In this document: piece by piece, positions 21,970 through 34,144 of the stretch
How the letters are laid out: every line of letters begins with the position of its first letter
Position numbering within the stretch: the stretch's first letter is position 1
Source of the DNA: Panopea generosa
Taxonomy: Eukaryota > Mollusca > Bivalvia > Adapedonta > Hiatellidae
Reading direction: 5' to 3'
Assembly: GCA_029582155.1 (NCBI GenBank)
Contig: CM055901.1
Coordinates: 51,093,206-51,157,205 of the forward strand
DNA: 64,000 nucleotides
Made by a program: the position numbers and the translations under genes
The notes under the pieces: generated by a model
What the model was told of the DNA's origin: nothing
The model's input: only the letters and a program-made list of their open reading frames with translations
The model's database searches: none

Positions 21970-24900
21970 CAGAATGGCTCACATCTGGCTTTTATACATG
22001 GACTGCATGTCTTTGGCTCACATCAGGGTTTTATACATGGACTGCATGTCTTTGGCTCACATCAGTCTTTTATCCATGGACTGCATGTCTTTGGCTCATA
22101 TCAGTCTTTTATCCATGGACTGCATGTCTTTGGCTCATATCAGTCTTTTATCCATGGACTGCATGACTTTGGCTCATATCAGTCTTTTATACATGGACTG
22201 CATGTCTTTGGCTCATATCAGTCTTTTATACATGGACTGCATGTCTTAAGCTCATATTAGTCTTTTATACATGGCCTGCATGTCTTTGGCTCATATCAGT
22301 CTTTTATCCATGAACTGCATGTCTTTGGCTCATATCAGTCTTTTATACATGGACTGCATGTATTTGGCTCATATCAGTCTTTTATCCATGGACTGCATGT
22401 CTTTGGCTCATATCAGTCTTTTATCCATGGACTGCATGACTTTGGCTCATATCAGTCTTTTATCCATGGACTGCATGTCTTTGGCTCATATCAGTCTTTT
22501 ATACGTAGACTGCATGTTTTTGGCTCACATCAGGTTTTTATATGTAGACTGCATGTCAGTCTTTTATACATTGACTGCATGTCTTTAGCTCATAGCAGTC
22601 TTTTATACATGGACTGCATGACTTTGGCTCACATCAGTATTTTATACCTAGACTGCATGTCTTTGGCTCATATCAGTCTTTCATGCATAGACTGTATAAT
22701 CAGTTTTTTATCCATGGACTGCATGTCTTTTGCTCATATCAGTCTTTCATCCATAGACTGTATGATCAGTCTTTTATACATGGACTGCATGTCTTTGGCT
22801 CATATCAGTCTTTCATCCATAGACTGTATGATCAGTCTTTTATACATGGACTGCATGTCTTTGGCTCATATCAGTCTTTTATACATGGACTGCATGTCTT
22901 TGACTCATATCAGTCTTTCATCCATAGACTGTATGGTCAGTCTTTTATACATGGACTGCATGTCTTTGGCTCATATCAGTCTTTATTACATGGACTGCAT
23001 GTCTTTGACTCATATCAGTATTTTATCCATGGACTGCATGTCTTTGGCTCATATCAGTCTTTCATCCATAGACTGTATGATCAGTCTTTTATACATGGAC
23101 TGCATGTCTTTGGCTCATATCAGTCATTTATACATGGACTGCATGTCTTTGGCTCATATCAGTCTTTTAAACATGGACTGCATGTCTTTGGCTCATATCA
23201 GTCTTTCGTGCGTAGACTGTATGATCAGTCTTTTATGCATGGACTGCATGTCTTTGGCTCATATCAGTCTTTTATACATGGACTGCATGTCTTTGGATCA
23301 AAATATTTTATCAGTCTTTTATACATGGACTGCATGTCTTTGGCTCATATCAGTCTTTTATACATGGACTGCATGTCTTTGGATCAAAATATTTTATCAG
23401 TCTTTTATACATGGACTGCATGTATTTGGTTCACATCAGGCTTTCATACGTAGACTGCATGTCTTTGGCTCATATCAGTCTTTATTACATGGACTGCATG
23501 TCTTTGACTCATATCAGTATTTTATACATGGACTGCATGTCTTTGGATCATATCAGTCTTTCATGCATAGACTGTATGATCAGTCTTTTAAACATGGACT
23601 GCATGTCTTTGGCTCATATCAGTCTATTATACATGGACTGCATGTCTTTGGATCATATCAGTCTTTCATGCATAGACTGTATTACCAGTCTTTTATCCAT
23701 GGACTGCATGTCTTTGGCTCATATCAGTCTTTTATACATGGACTGTATGTCTTTGGCTCATATCAGTCTTTATACATGGACTGCATGTCTTTGGCTCATA
23801 TCAGTCTTTCATGCATAGACTGTAGATTCAGTCTTTTATCCGTGGACCGCATGTTTTTGGCTCATATCAGTCTTTTCTACATGGACTGCATATCTTTGGC
23901 TCATATGAGTCTTTCATCCATAGACTGTATGATCAGTCTTTTATCCATGGACTGCATGTCTTTGGCTCATATCAGTCTTTTATACATGGACTGCATGTCT
24001 TTGGTTCATATCAGTTTTTTAAACATGGACTGTATGTCTTTTGCTCATATCAGTATTTTATACCTAGACTGCAAATCTTTGGCTCATATCAGTCTTTCAT
24101 CCGTAGCCTGTATGATCAGTCTTTTAAACATGGACTGCATGTCTTTGGCTCACATCAGTATTTAATACATGGACTGCAAGTCTTTGGCTCATATCAGTAT
24201 TTTATACATATACTGCAAGTCTTTGGCTCATATCAAGTCTTTCATACATAGACTGCAAGTCTTTGGCTCATATCAAGTCTTTTAAACATGGACTGCATGT
24301 CTTTGGCTCACATCAGTATTTTATACATGGACTGCAAGTCTTTGGCTCATATCAGTATTTTATACATGGACTGCAAGTCTTTGGCTCACATCAGTCTTTC
24401 ATACATAGACCGCATGTCTTTGGCTCATATCAGTCTTTTTTGTCCATGGACTACATGTCTTTGGCTCATATCAAGTCTTTTATACATGGACTGCATGTCT
24501 TCGGCTCATATCAGTCTTTTTATTCATATACTACATGTCTTTGGCTCATATCAGTCTTTTTTGTCCATGAACTGCATGTCTTCGGCTCATATCAGTCTTT
24601 TATTCATATACTACATGTCTTTGGCTCATATCAGTCTTTATTACATGGACTGCATGTCTTTGGCTCATATCAGTCTTTATTACATGGACTGCATGTCTTT
24701 GGCTCATATCAGTCTTTTATTCATATACTACATGTCTTTGGCTCATATCAGTCTTTATTACATGGACTGCATGTCTTTGGCTCATATCAGTCTTTATTAC
24801 ATGGACTGCATGTCTTTGGCTCATATCAGTCTTTCATCCATAGACTGTATGATCAATCTTTTAAACATGGACTGCATGTCTTTGACTCATATCAGTATTT

Positions 24901-27900
24901 TATACATGGACTGCAAGTTTTTGGCTCATATCAAGTCTTTCATACATAGACTGCATGTCTTTGGCTCATATCAGTCTTTTATTCATAAACTACATGTCTT
25001 TGGCTCATATCAGGTTTTTTTGTCCATGGACTGCATGTCTTTGGTTCATATCAGTCTTTCTTATATGGACTGCATGTCTTTGGCTCATATCAGTCTTTTA
25101 TCCATGTACTACATGTCTTTGGCTCACATCAGGCTTTTATACATGGACTGCATGTCTTTGGCTCATATCAGTATTTTCTCTGTGGAATGTATGTTTCTTT
25201 GGCTCATATCAGTATTTTATCCATGGATTGTATGTCTTTGGCTCATATCAGTATTTTATCCATGGATTGTATGTTTCTGTGGGACATATCAGTATTTTAT
25301 CCATGGAATGTATGTCTTTGGCTCATATCAGTATTTTATCCATGGACTGTATGTCTTTGGTTTATGTCAGGTTTTTTTTTCCATGGACTGTATGCCACTG
25401 TATATCAGTCTTTTATACAGGGACTGCATGTCTTTGGCTCATATCAGTATTTTATACATGGACTGCATGTCATTGGTTCATATCAGTATTTTCTCTGTGG
25501 ATTGTATGTTTCTTTGGCTCATATCAGTATTTTATCCATGGACTGCATGTCTTTGGCTCATATCAATCTTTATTACATGGACTGCATGTCTTTGGCTCAT
25601 ATCAGTCTTTTATACATGGACTGCATGTCTTTGGCTCATATTAGTATTTTCTCTGTGGATTGTATGTTTCTTTGGCTCATATCATTATTTTATCCATGGA
25701 TTGTATGTCTTCGACTCATATCAGTATTTTATCCATGGATTGTATGTCTTTAGTTCATGTCAGGCTTTTTTCCATGGATTATATGCCATGTTGGTTCATA
25801 TCAAGCATTTTCCATGGACTGTATGTCTTTGGCTCATATCAGTATCTTATCCATGGATTGTATGTCTTTGGTTCATGTCAGGCTTTTTTCCATGGACTGT
25901 ATACCACTTTGGCTCAAAGAAGTCTTTTAAACATGGACTGCATGTCTTTGACTCATATCAGTCTTTTATACATGGACTGCATGTCTTTGGCTCATATTGG
26001 CCTATTACCCATGGACTGCATGTCTGTGGCTCATATCAATATTTTATCCATGGATTGTATGTCTTTGGTTCATGTCAGGCTTTTTTCCATGGATTATATG
26101 CCACGTTGGTTCATATCAAGCATTGTCCATGGACTGTATGCCTTTGGCTCATATCAGTATCTTGTCCATGGATTGTATGTCTTTGGTTCATGTTAGGCTT
26201 TTTTCCATGGACTGTATGCCACTTTGGCTCATATAAGTCTTTTAAACATGGACTGTATGTCTTTGGCTCATATCAGTCTTTTATCCATGTACTGCATGTC
26301 TTTGACTCATATCAGTCGTTTATCCATGGACTGTATGTCTTTTGACTCATATCAGTCTTTTATCCATGGACTGTATGTCTTTGACTCATATCAGTATTTT
26401 ATCCATGGACTGTATGTTTGTTTGGCTAATATCAGTATTTTATCCATGTACTGCATGTTTTTGACTCATATCAGTCTTTTATCAATGGACTGTATGTCTT
26501 TGACTCATATCAGTCTTTTATCCATGGACTGTTACTATGTCTTTGACTTATATTAGTCTTTTATCCATGAACTGTATGTCTTTGACTCATATCAGTCTTT
26601 TATCCATGGACTGTATGTCTTTGACTCATATCAGTCTTTTATCCATGGACTGTATGTTTGTTTGGCTCATATCAGTATTTTATCCATAGATTGTTATGTT
26701 TGGCTCATATCAGTATTTTATCCATGAACTGTTTATTTCTTTGGCTCATATCAGTATTTTATCCATGGATCTTTGGTTCAATCAGGCATTTATCCATGGA
26801 CTGTATGTCTTTGGTTCAATCAGGCATTTATCCATGAACTGTATGTCTTTGGTTTAATCAGGTGTTTATACATGGACTGTATGCCTTTGGTTCAATCAGA
26901 CGTATATCCATGAACTGTATGTCTTTGGTTCAGTCAGGAGTTTATCCATTGACTTTATGTCTTTGGTTCAATCAGGCGTTTATCCATGGACTGTATGTCT
27001 TTGGTTCAATCAGGCTTTTATCCATGGACTGCATGTTTTTGGTTCAATGTTTTTTTTTATCCATGGACTGTATGTCTTTGGCTCATATCAGTATTTTATC
27101 CATGGACTGCATGTTTTTGGTTCAATGGGCTTTTTATCCATGGACTGTATGTCTTTGGCTCATATCAGTATTTCATCTATGGATTGTATGTTCTTGGTTC
27201 TTGTCAGGCTTTTTTCCATGGTTTATGTGCCACTTTGGTTCATATCAAGCATTGTCCATGGACTGTATGTCTTTGGCTCATATCAGTCTTTTATCCATGT
27301 ACTGCATGTCTTTGACTCATATCAGTCTTTTATCCATGTACTGCATGTCTTTGACTCATATCAGTCTTTTATCCATGGACTGTATGTCTTTGGCTCATAT
27401 CAGTCTTTAATCCATGTACTGCATGTCTTTGACTCATATCAGTCCTTTATGCATGTACTGCATGTCTTTGACTCATATCAGTCTTTTATCCATGGACTGT
27501 ATGTCTTTGACTCATATCAGTCTTTTATCCATGAACTGTATGTCTTTGACTCATATCAGTCTTTTATCCATGTACTGTATGTCTTTGACTCATATCAGTC
27601 TTTTATCCATGTACTGCATGTCTTTGACTCATATCAGTCTTTTATCCATGTACTGCATGCCTTTGACTCATATCAGTCTTTTATCCATGGATTGAATGTC
27701 TTTGACTCATATCAGTCTTTTATCCATGTACTGTGTGTCTTTGACTCATATCAGTCTTTTATCCATGGACTGTATGTCTTTGGCTCATATCAGTCTTTTA
27801 TCCATGGACTGTATGTCTTTGACTCATATCAGTCTTTTATCCATGTTCTGTATGTCTTTGACTCATATTAGTCTTTTATCCATGGACTGTATGTCTTTGA

Positions 27901-28915
27901 CTCATATCAGTCTTTTATACATGTACTGTATGTCTTTGACTCATACCAGTCTTTTATCCATGTACTGTATGTCTTTGACTCATATCAGTCTTTTATCCAT
28001 GTACTGCATGTCTTTGACTCATATCAGTCTTTTATCCATGTACTGTATGTCTTTGACTCATATCAGTCTTTTATTCATGGACTGTATGTCTTTGACTCAT
28101 ATCAGTCTTTTATACATGTACTGTATGTTTGTTTGGCTCATATCAGTATTTTATCCATAGATTGGTATGTTTGGCTCATAGCAGTATTTTATCCACAAAC
28201 TGCTTATTTCTTTGGCTCATATCAGTATTTTATCCATGGATTGATATCTTTGGTTCAATCAGGCATTTATCCATGGACTGTATGTCTTTGGTTCAATCAG
28301 GCATTTATACATGGACTGTATGTCTTTGGTCCAATCAGGCATTTATCCATGAACTGTATGTCTTTGGTTCAATCAGGCGTTTATACATAAACTGTATGTC
28401 TTTGGTTCAATCAGGCGTTTATCCATGGACTGTATGTCTTTGGTTCAGTCAGGAGTTTATCCATTGACTTTATGTCTTTGGTTCAATCAGGCGTTTATCC
28501 ATGGACTGTATGTTTTTGGTTCAATCAGGCTTTTATCCATGGACTGCATGTTTTTGGGTCATGCCAGACTTTTATCCATGGATTGTATGTCTTTGTTTCA
28601 TATATGGCTTTTATCCATGGTCTATGGCTTTGGTTCATATTAAGCTTTTACCCATAAACTGTATGTCTTTGGTTCATATCAGTCATTATCGATGGACTGC
28701 ATGTTTTTGATTCATTCATTTGATTATCCAGGGGTTGTATGTATTTTGTTTATAGCAGTCGTTTGCCCATGAGTTTAATGTATTTATTTAAATTCTCTTA
28801 TCCTTGGACTGTATGTCTTTGGTTCAATTCAGGCTTTTACCCATGGACTGTATGTCTTTGTTTCATATCAGTCTCTTACTTAAAGGTCATATGTCATTGG
28901 TTGATATCAGTCATT
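21970..28915. repeat. 39-bp minisatellite array, 6.9 kb, multiple subfamilies
   Basis: Unit: TTTTATACATGGACTGCATG, then tctttggctcatatcagtc, roughly 175 copies. Domains differ. At 22.7-24.2 kb a shorter variant (CATAGACTGTATGATCAGTC) is inserted at intervals. At 25.1-25.8 kb units carry TTTCTCTGTGGATTGTATGT. At 26.77-27.1 and 28.24-28.55 kb TTGGTTCAATCAGGCGTTTA units dominate. At 27.25-28.13 kb a homogeneous GACTCATATCAGTC form is found. Since 39 is 13 codons, all three plus frames give long pseudo-proteins (up to 685 codons); the frames shift repeatedly and no start or splice context exists. Confidence 0.97.
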
Positions 28916-30034
28916 TTTCAAAACACACTTATGGGGTCACAATTGACCCTAGAACGTTTATTTGAACAAACGTGAAATCCCTACTTGTAAGACCAAACTT
29001 TTATTTTTTATTTTAGAAATAATTTATTACTGATGACAAAGAGATTTCAGATAATTTCATATTTTGAGATGTATGTCTTCAAAGCAAAACTTTATTGTGT
29101 ACAGCTTTGGTTTTGTCAAGGAAATCTATGGTTTATTTTACTTTTCCCCCATTTAATATTAGTATCAGAATGTAACAATTCACAAAAAGTGAGAATTAAG
29201 GAAGAAGTATTATTTACACCAGATATGAAGAAATCAGGCTCGTAATTTCTTGAGGCTCACAATGTAAAAATATAAATACCGTACTGACCAACCTATTTTT
29301 CCTGGAGCGAAAAAATAAATACACCAGTCCTATTCTTTTAATTCGCTTAGTAGGACCATATTTCAGCCTGTCGCATTAATCAAGTTATCAAACAGCATTT
29401 AATTTTTCTGCACTGAACCATTATTTCATTTTATTACTAAAAACCAACAAGATACAAAAATATATAACATATTTACAGAGTCTGATATGCTCTATAATTC
29501 TCAACCTAAAGAAGCTTATGCATAGTAATGTTCTTAAGAAAATAATTAAATTGACACTATGGCATTAATGGTTCAAATTATCTCGTAAAAAGGTTTTTAG
29601 CAAGTTAAAATCTCATATTTTCGATATTAACTGGAACATAACTGTGAACGCCCATATTCAGATATATAATAACCTATTTCATGATTCTTCCTAAAACTAA
29701 ACCTCAGCCGTAAGCTGTTATTGTAAAATTTTATTGACCCTCAAATTCTGACCTTCAAAGATATAAGCCATAACATTATAAACAATAGTTACATCTGCCA
29801 ACAAATACAACACAAGAGTGTGACCCCTGAACTCAAATCCTGGTCTTCATTTTGAAAATACAAACCTAAATATCCCAAGAGGATTGGACATACCTTAATA
29901 TAGTAAGGACTATCTTCATCTCAAACTGTTAAAAAGCTTTGCCCCAAAGTGTGTTATAGACCTGGGAATGTACCTTACCACCTGCTGAGTTTGGAGGGGG
30001 GAAGTGTGTTTACAAAACTGAAATCTTTTAACCC
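28916..30034. other. Intronic non-coding stretch
   Basis: AT-rich. The 70-codon plus frame at 29033-29245 shows no recognisable domain. Confidence 0.45.
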
Positions 30035-30790
30035 AACATATGACCTCCCTAGGAGTATGACCTCACATATAATATCTGTTGTCATGGAGACTATATGTGA
30101 GAAGTTTCACAAAGACCTTTGACTTCAACACCTGACCTTCAATTTGTTAGTACATCCATGACCCCCACATAATTATGGTATCTAGAGTCATGGAGACTGT
30201 TTGTGAGGAGTTTCAGAATGACATTTAACTCCAACACCTGACCTTCTATTTATTAGTACATCCATGACCCCTATATATGGTATCTTGAGTCATGGAGACT
30301 ACATGTGTGGAGTTTCAGAACAATCTTTAACTCCAACACCTGAACTTTTATTTCTTTTGGTATGACCCTCACATGTGGTATCAAGAGTCATGGAGACTGT
30401 TTGTGAGGAGTTTCAGAATGACATTTAACTCCAACACCTGACCTTCTATTTATTAGTACATTCATGACCCCTATATATGGTATCTTGAGTCATGGAGACT
30501 ATATGTGTGGAGTTTCAGAACAATCTTTAACTCCAACACCTGAACTTTTATTTCTTTTGGTATGACCCTCACATGTGGTATCAAGAGTCATGGAGACTGT
30601 ATGTGAGGAGTTTCAGAACAACCTTTAACTCCAACACCAGACCTACAATTTGTTTGTATATCCCTTGTTTATATATCCCTACATATGGTATCAAATCATG
30701 GAGACTATATGTGAGGATTTTCAAAAAGACCTCTTTGACCTCAAAAACTGACCTTCAATTTGTTTGTATATCCCCTTATCTTTAGAAGTC
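30035..30790. repeat. ~100-bp satellite with a 200-bp dimer
   Basis: The marker GTCATGGAGACT recurs at 30081, 30187, 30289, 30387, 30489 and 30587. Alternate units are more alike (200-bp spacing 30187-30387-30587), giving a dimeric higher-order repeat. Confidence 0.88.
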
Positions 30791-30955
30791 ACTGACTACT
30801 TCCCAAAATATTCAGGTGGGAGAATCATGGCTGTAGACCAAGGTTTATGACCAATGATCACAGATACTGATCAAGAGGGTATGCAAACTCTAGACCCCTA
30901 GACTGATAGTCAGATGCATTACCAACTGAATTAGCTGTGCCTGGCTTGATAGTGT
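30783..30955 (-). mobile_element. SINE-A-like element, head plus a different tail
   Basis: On the minus strand the tRNA-like head reads GCACAGCTAATTCAGTTGGT, then aatgcatctgactatcagtc. It is followed by CAGCCATGATTCTCCCACCT and ggaagtagtcagtgacttc. The tail recurs alone at 32880-32925, 45020-45175 and 62790-62850. It abuts the ~100-bp satellite. Confidence 0.65.
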
Positions 30956-31885
30956 TTATTAAAATAAACAATATACTCTTTTTCTGAAAAAGCTTTTAAA
31001 CTATTAGAAACAACAGATTTGTCTCAAACTTCATAATTGTAAGTAATTTTTCATGAAATAAAATGTCCGACTGATAACAACAAGTATTTAGCCTTTCAGT
31101 CGTGTAAACTTTCAACAGAAAGAAGATTCATATAACAGAACAATTATTATTTGACCACAAATCGAAATACAAAGAATAATGTAGAAGAAAGATTAAGGAA
31201 TCAAAATATAACAAAGATAGTACAAGGAAGCTCCTGGACATTCAATAGTGTTCTGCCATCATTCAGTTTTCGTTTCACACTTCAACAAAAAATTACTGGT
31301 ACATCATAATTTTGTCATTAAATTGGAAATTTCAGAACTAAATAGGTTATATGCATTAATCACTATGTAGAATACAACTAAATGTGTAGTTAATTACATA
31401 TTCGCTAAACTGAGTATTAAGTTTCGTAACGTAATATCACACAAGTAGAACACGCAATAAGGGAAGCAACTCCGCCAGTCTTAGTTTTCTGCAGTGTGTG
31501 AGAATGCAAGAGTGAATATTGGATATGGTTATTTTCCATGTGTTCCGTGTCAGCCATGGCAATTTTTTCATATTTTCATTGCAGTTGCTGCATTAATGAA
31601 ACACAACTCATAGAGCTGAGTGGCTAGATACACTCGGCAGACATAAAAGTCACATTTTTTTGGCCATTTTCAGAAGATTCAGAGCAAATGCTATCAGTTT
31701 ATGAACTTAATTGATAAAATTATGTGTTGATAAATGCAGAATTAGTTTTCATGATAACCCTATGATAGTCATGTACTGCTAAGTTTAAATTGCTATAACA
31801 GATAAACATCAATAGCCTGTTTGTATGGCAGTCATCTTGGAAAATGAAACATTGAGTACGTTTGAAATAGTTCTATTTTTTGGGG
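30956..31885. other. Intronic non-coding stretch
   Basis: No repeat, SINE or exon recognised. Confidence 0.45.
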
Positions 31886-32050
31886 GGGATGGGGTTTAAT
31901 GCCATTTTCAACACATGAAAGGTTATATATGGCATATGAGCCAGTATGCCTGGTGGAGGAAGACCTCAGAATGAATCTGTGTGCAACCACCTTCCTCGAA
32001 CCCAAGATGTCAAGGATGAGAGGTAAATGGTCATCTTGGCCATGGAAGAC
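31886..32050 (-). mobile_element. SINE-C, copy 3
   Basis: Shares GGGGTTTAATGCCATTTTCA, the GGAGGAAGACCTCAGAATGA block and the head-side CTTGGCCATGGAAGAC. Internally shortened relative to copies 1 and 2. The 77-codon minus frame at 31832-32065 lies on it. Confidence 0.78.
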
Positions 32051-33309
32051 TGGAGATAATTCCAATTTTCTCGAGTAGAACTAAACCTTTTGTTTGCCTC
32101 TAACAAGGTAATAATGGTTTTATGTCAACAATATAATGATAAATTCATAACTTCATTGGTATGTGCTGATAAGAAAGAAAGAGGGACAACTGGTCCTACA
32201 TTAGGTCTAAGTAGGAGAATACCATTCATACCAATGATTCAGTTATAAATGGACCAATGAGTAACAGTTGATAACATCATAAAGCAAACAAAGTAAACAG
32301 GACATGTGATTATGGGCGTTAAAAAAGAGAGAGAGAGAAGCAAATAACCCTCATATCTTATCATAAAACTACAAAAACACTATTCACTGAAACTGAATTA
32401 ACAAATTCAAAAACCAAATTTGTCATGGTGTTATTTTTACTTCCAATTTTATTAGCAGACTTCAAAGGGATACAGTACTTAACATTGTTATAATTCTTTT
32501 GTGAATGACGCTGATAACTTTGATACTTGGTGCATGTTTCATGGTGTGAACATGATAACCACTGGTTATTTATCAAGCAACTGCTGCGTAATAAACAAAC
32601 TATGTGTGTTTAAAGTCAATCCAGTTTAAAATAGACAATTATTTCATGTAATGAATGTCTCCGTGATCCATACTAACATAGCAACTTAAGTGGCAATAAA
32701 ACGACATCACAAATTCAAATGATGTAAGGTAGATAACTCTGTTAAATATTGTATCGGTTAAAACAACACACAGTTATTGGTTATGCGTAAATATTTTCTT
32801 TGAAATATGTTTTAGTGGTCAGTGCATCTAATTAAAGATCCTGGGGACTGCTTGGTGGTTAACCAGTGCTAAACACACCTTGTCTTGGAAAGTCACTGAC
32901 TACTTCCCCACATATTCAAACTAAAGGAGGTTCATTATATTACAATCAGGAAGCCTTTTATTTCAACACAAAACATGAAATTGTAATAAAGAATGCATTC
33001 GTCAGCACTCTAAGCATGTGCATGTATACAATGTATCCCCAGACCAGTTTGCAATAAACTGACAGTAAGGTCAGGGTTAGCATCATTTGGCCCTCAGTCG
33101 GTTAATATTCATAAACATCAGGCTCCAGTTTCACAAAAATACTCAAGTCTGTTAGTTCACTTAAACTCAATAGTGTGCTCAATATTCATACTAAAATTAA
33201 ACACACCATTTGAATTTAAGTAAAATAACAGACTTAAGTATTTTCATGAAACTTGGGCGTCTTTTTCCCAATGATAACAGAATGGTCTAATATTGAAGAT
33301 ATAACAGTC
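32051..33309. other. Intronic non-coding stretch with one SINE-tail fragment
   Basis: A fragment of the AGTCACTGACTACTTCCCCA tail family lies at 32880-32925. A short (GA)n run lies near 32325-32338. Nothing else was recognised. Confidence 0.45.
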
Positions 33310-33465
33310 TAATACAGTCAAACCTGCGCAAGTGGACACCTCTATTAAGCAGCCACTTGTTTTAAGCAGCTATATTTGTTATTTGTTATTTTTTATATTC
33401 GTAGCAATTTCACTTGTATTAAGCCACAACCTGTCTTAAAACACCCTTGACCGACAGACAGGTTA
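33310..33465. repeat. CAGTCAAACCTG-type dispersed element
   Basis: Starts ACAGTCAAACCTGCGCAAGT, with ATTAAGCAGCCACTTGTTTT and a right part containing CAACCTGTCTTAAAACACC. It resembles a foldback element I remember from many invertebrate genomes. It lies 80 bp from the PHACTR exon. Confidence 0.5.
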
Positions 33466-33544
33466 AAATGTATTGTATAAAATGTATTGTATAAAAAAAA
33501 ATCATCATATCAAATAACTCATAGTCAATCCACAATTCGCTCAC

Positions 33545-33715
33545 CTACAACAGTCTTCTCTATCTTTTCGCTCTTCTTTTTCCGTATCCATTTCCATGGC
33601 TTGAATATTTTACCTATGGCAGAAAATTTGGATTTCCTTTCTGGCGGAGGAGTGGCTGCAGCCGAGCTATTGTTTCCCATTGAACTAGATTTTAGGTCAC
33701 CATTTTTCTTCTTGT
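33545..33715 (-). CDS. PHACTR-family exon carrying the basic KIFKPWKW segment (internal exon)
   Basis: Internal coding exon of a phosphatase and actin regulator. On the minus strand an acceptor (ACACTTTCAG, after a T-rich tract) precedes 57 codons' worth of sequence that ends at the consensus donor GTAG/GTGAGC. The exon is 171 nt, phase 1 to phase 1. The peptide runs from a Ser/Asn/Ala-rich stretch through [17 protein letters not shown] and [19 protein letters not shown]. The [13 protein letters not shown]-(R)KKK block directly before an RPEL motif is, from memory, diagnostic of PHACTR1-4 and their invertebrate orthologue. In vertebrates this basic region overlaps a nuclear import signal that competes with G-actin binding. 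Joining to the exon at 19288-19100 rebuilds an unbroken frame (split codon G+AA = Glu). The ATG inside the exon is not a start; upstream coding exons must lie above 33715. Family recognition is strong; the paralogue cannot be assigned. Confidence 0.93.
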
Positions 33716-33890
33716 CTGAAAGTGTAAAAGTATCAATACAAGACATTGACCACTAAGTAATCATTTCAATTGTTATGAATGAATCTATACATGTCAAGAC
33801 AATTGAACTACAAATCACATTGATCAGGGAAGATTATAATCCTATGCTTTGTTTGTAATGAACGTTTTATCTATGAATAAGGCCATTATT

Positions 33891-34059
33891 AATTAATTGC
33901 TAGATTATCATCCAATTTTTTCTTAAAAACAGGGAGGGCGGGAGGATTTTTTATTTATTTTGATTTTGATTTTTTTTATGTTATTTTTTTATGACATAAA
34001 AAGGGTCGGGATGGCATGAAAATTAGGGGGCAGCGGGGATGATAATCTAGCAATTAATT
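33891..34059. mobile_element. MITE with perfect 23-bp terminal repeats
   Basis: AATTAATTGCTAGATTATCA TCC (33891-33913) is matched by its exact reverse complement at 34037-34059. The interior is T-rich with G-rich patches and has no coding capacity. It lies 175 bp upstream of the PHACTR exon acceptor. Confidence 0.88.
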
Positions 34060-34144
34060 TATTATGAACTAATATAGGGTTTTACTGAATAAAGGATTTT
34101 CATTGTAGAGTTGCAGTTTCAAAATAACATGGCAATTACTGAGG

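Larger units (their letters stand above)
19289..33544 (-). other. PHACTR intron, 14.3 kb, about half occupied by one 39-bp minisatellite
   Basis: GT-AG intron between the two PHACTR exons, phase 1. It holds a diverged TTAA-type repeat (19425-19560), a SINE with a perfect 17-bp target-site duplication (20612-20799), the 6.9-kb 39-bp array (21970-28915), a ~100-bp satellite (30035-30790) with a SINE next to it, a SINE-C (31886-32050) and a CAGTCAAACCTG-type repeat (33310-33465). No further PHACTR-like exon was recognised inside it; a short exon could be missed. Confidence 0.88.

Noticed and set aside
22579-26345. Plus-strand frames of 528 and 685 codons repeating MDCMSLAHISLLY / SFIHGLHVFGSYQ
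   Set aside because: They are translations of the 39-bp array. All three frames are open, frame changes occur at unit indels, and there is no start, splice or signal context.
33487-33756. Plus-strand 89-codon frame over the PHACTR exon
   Set aside because: Antisense shadow of the conserved minus-strand exon.
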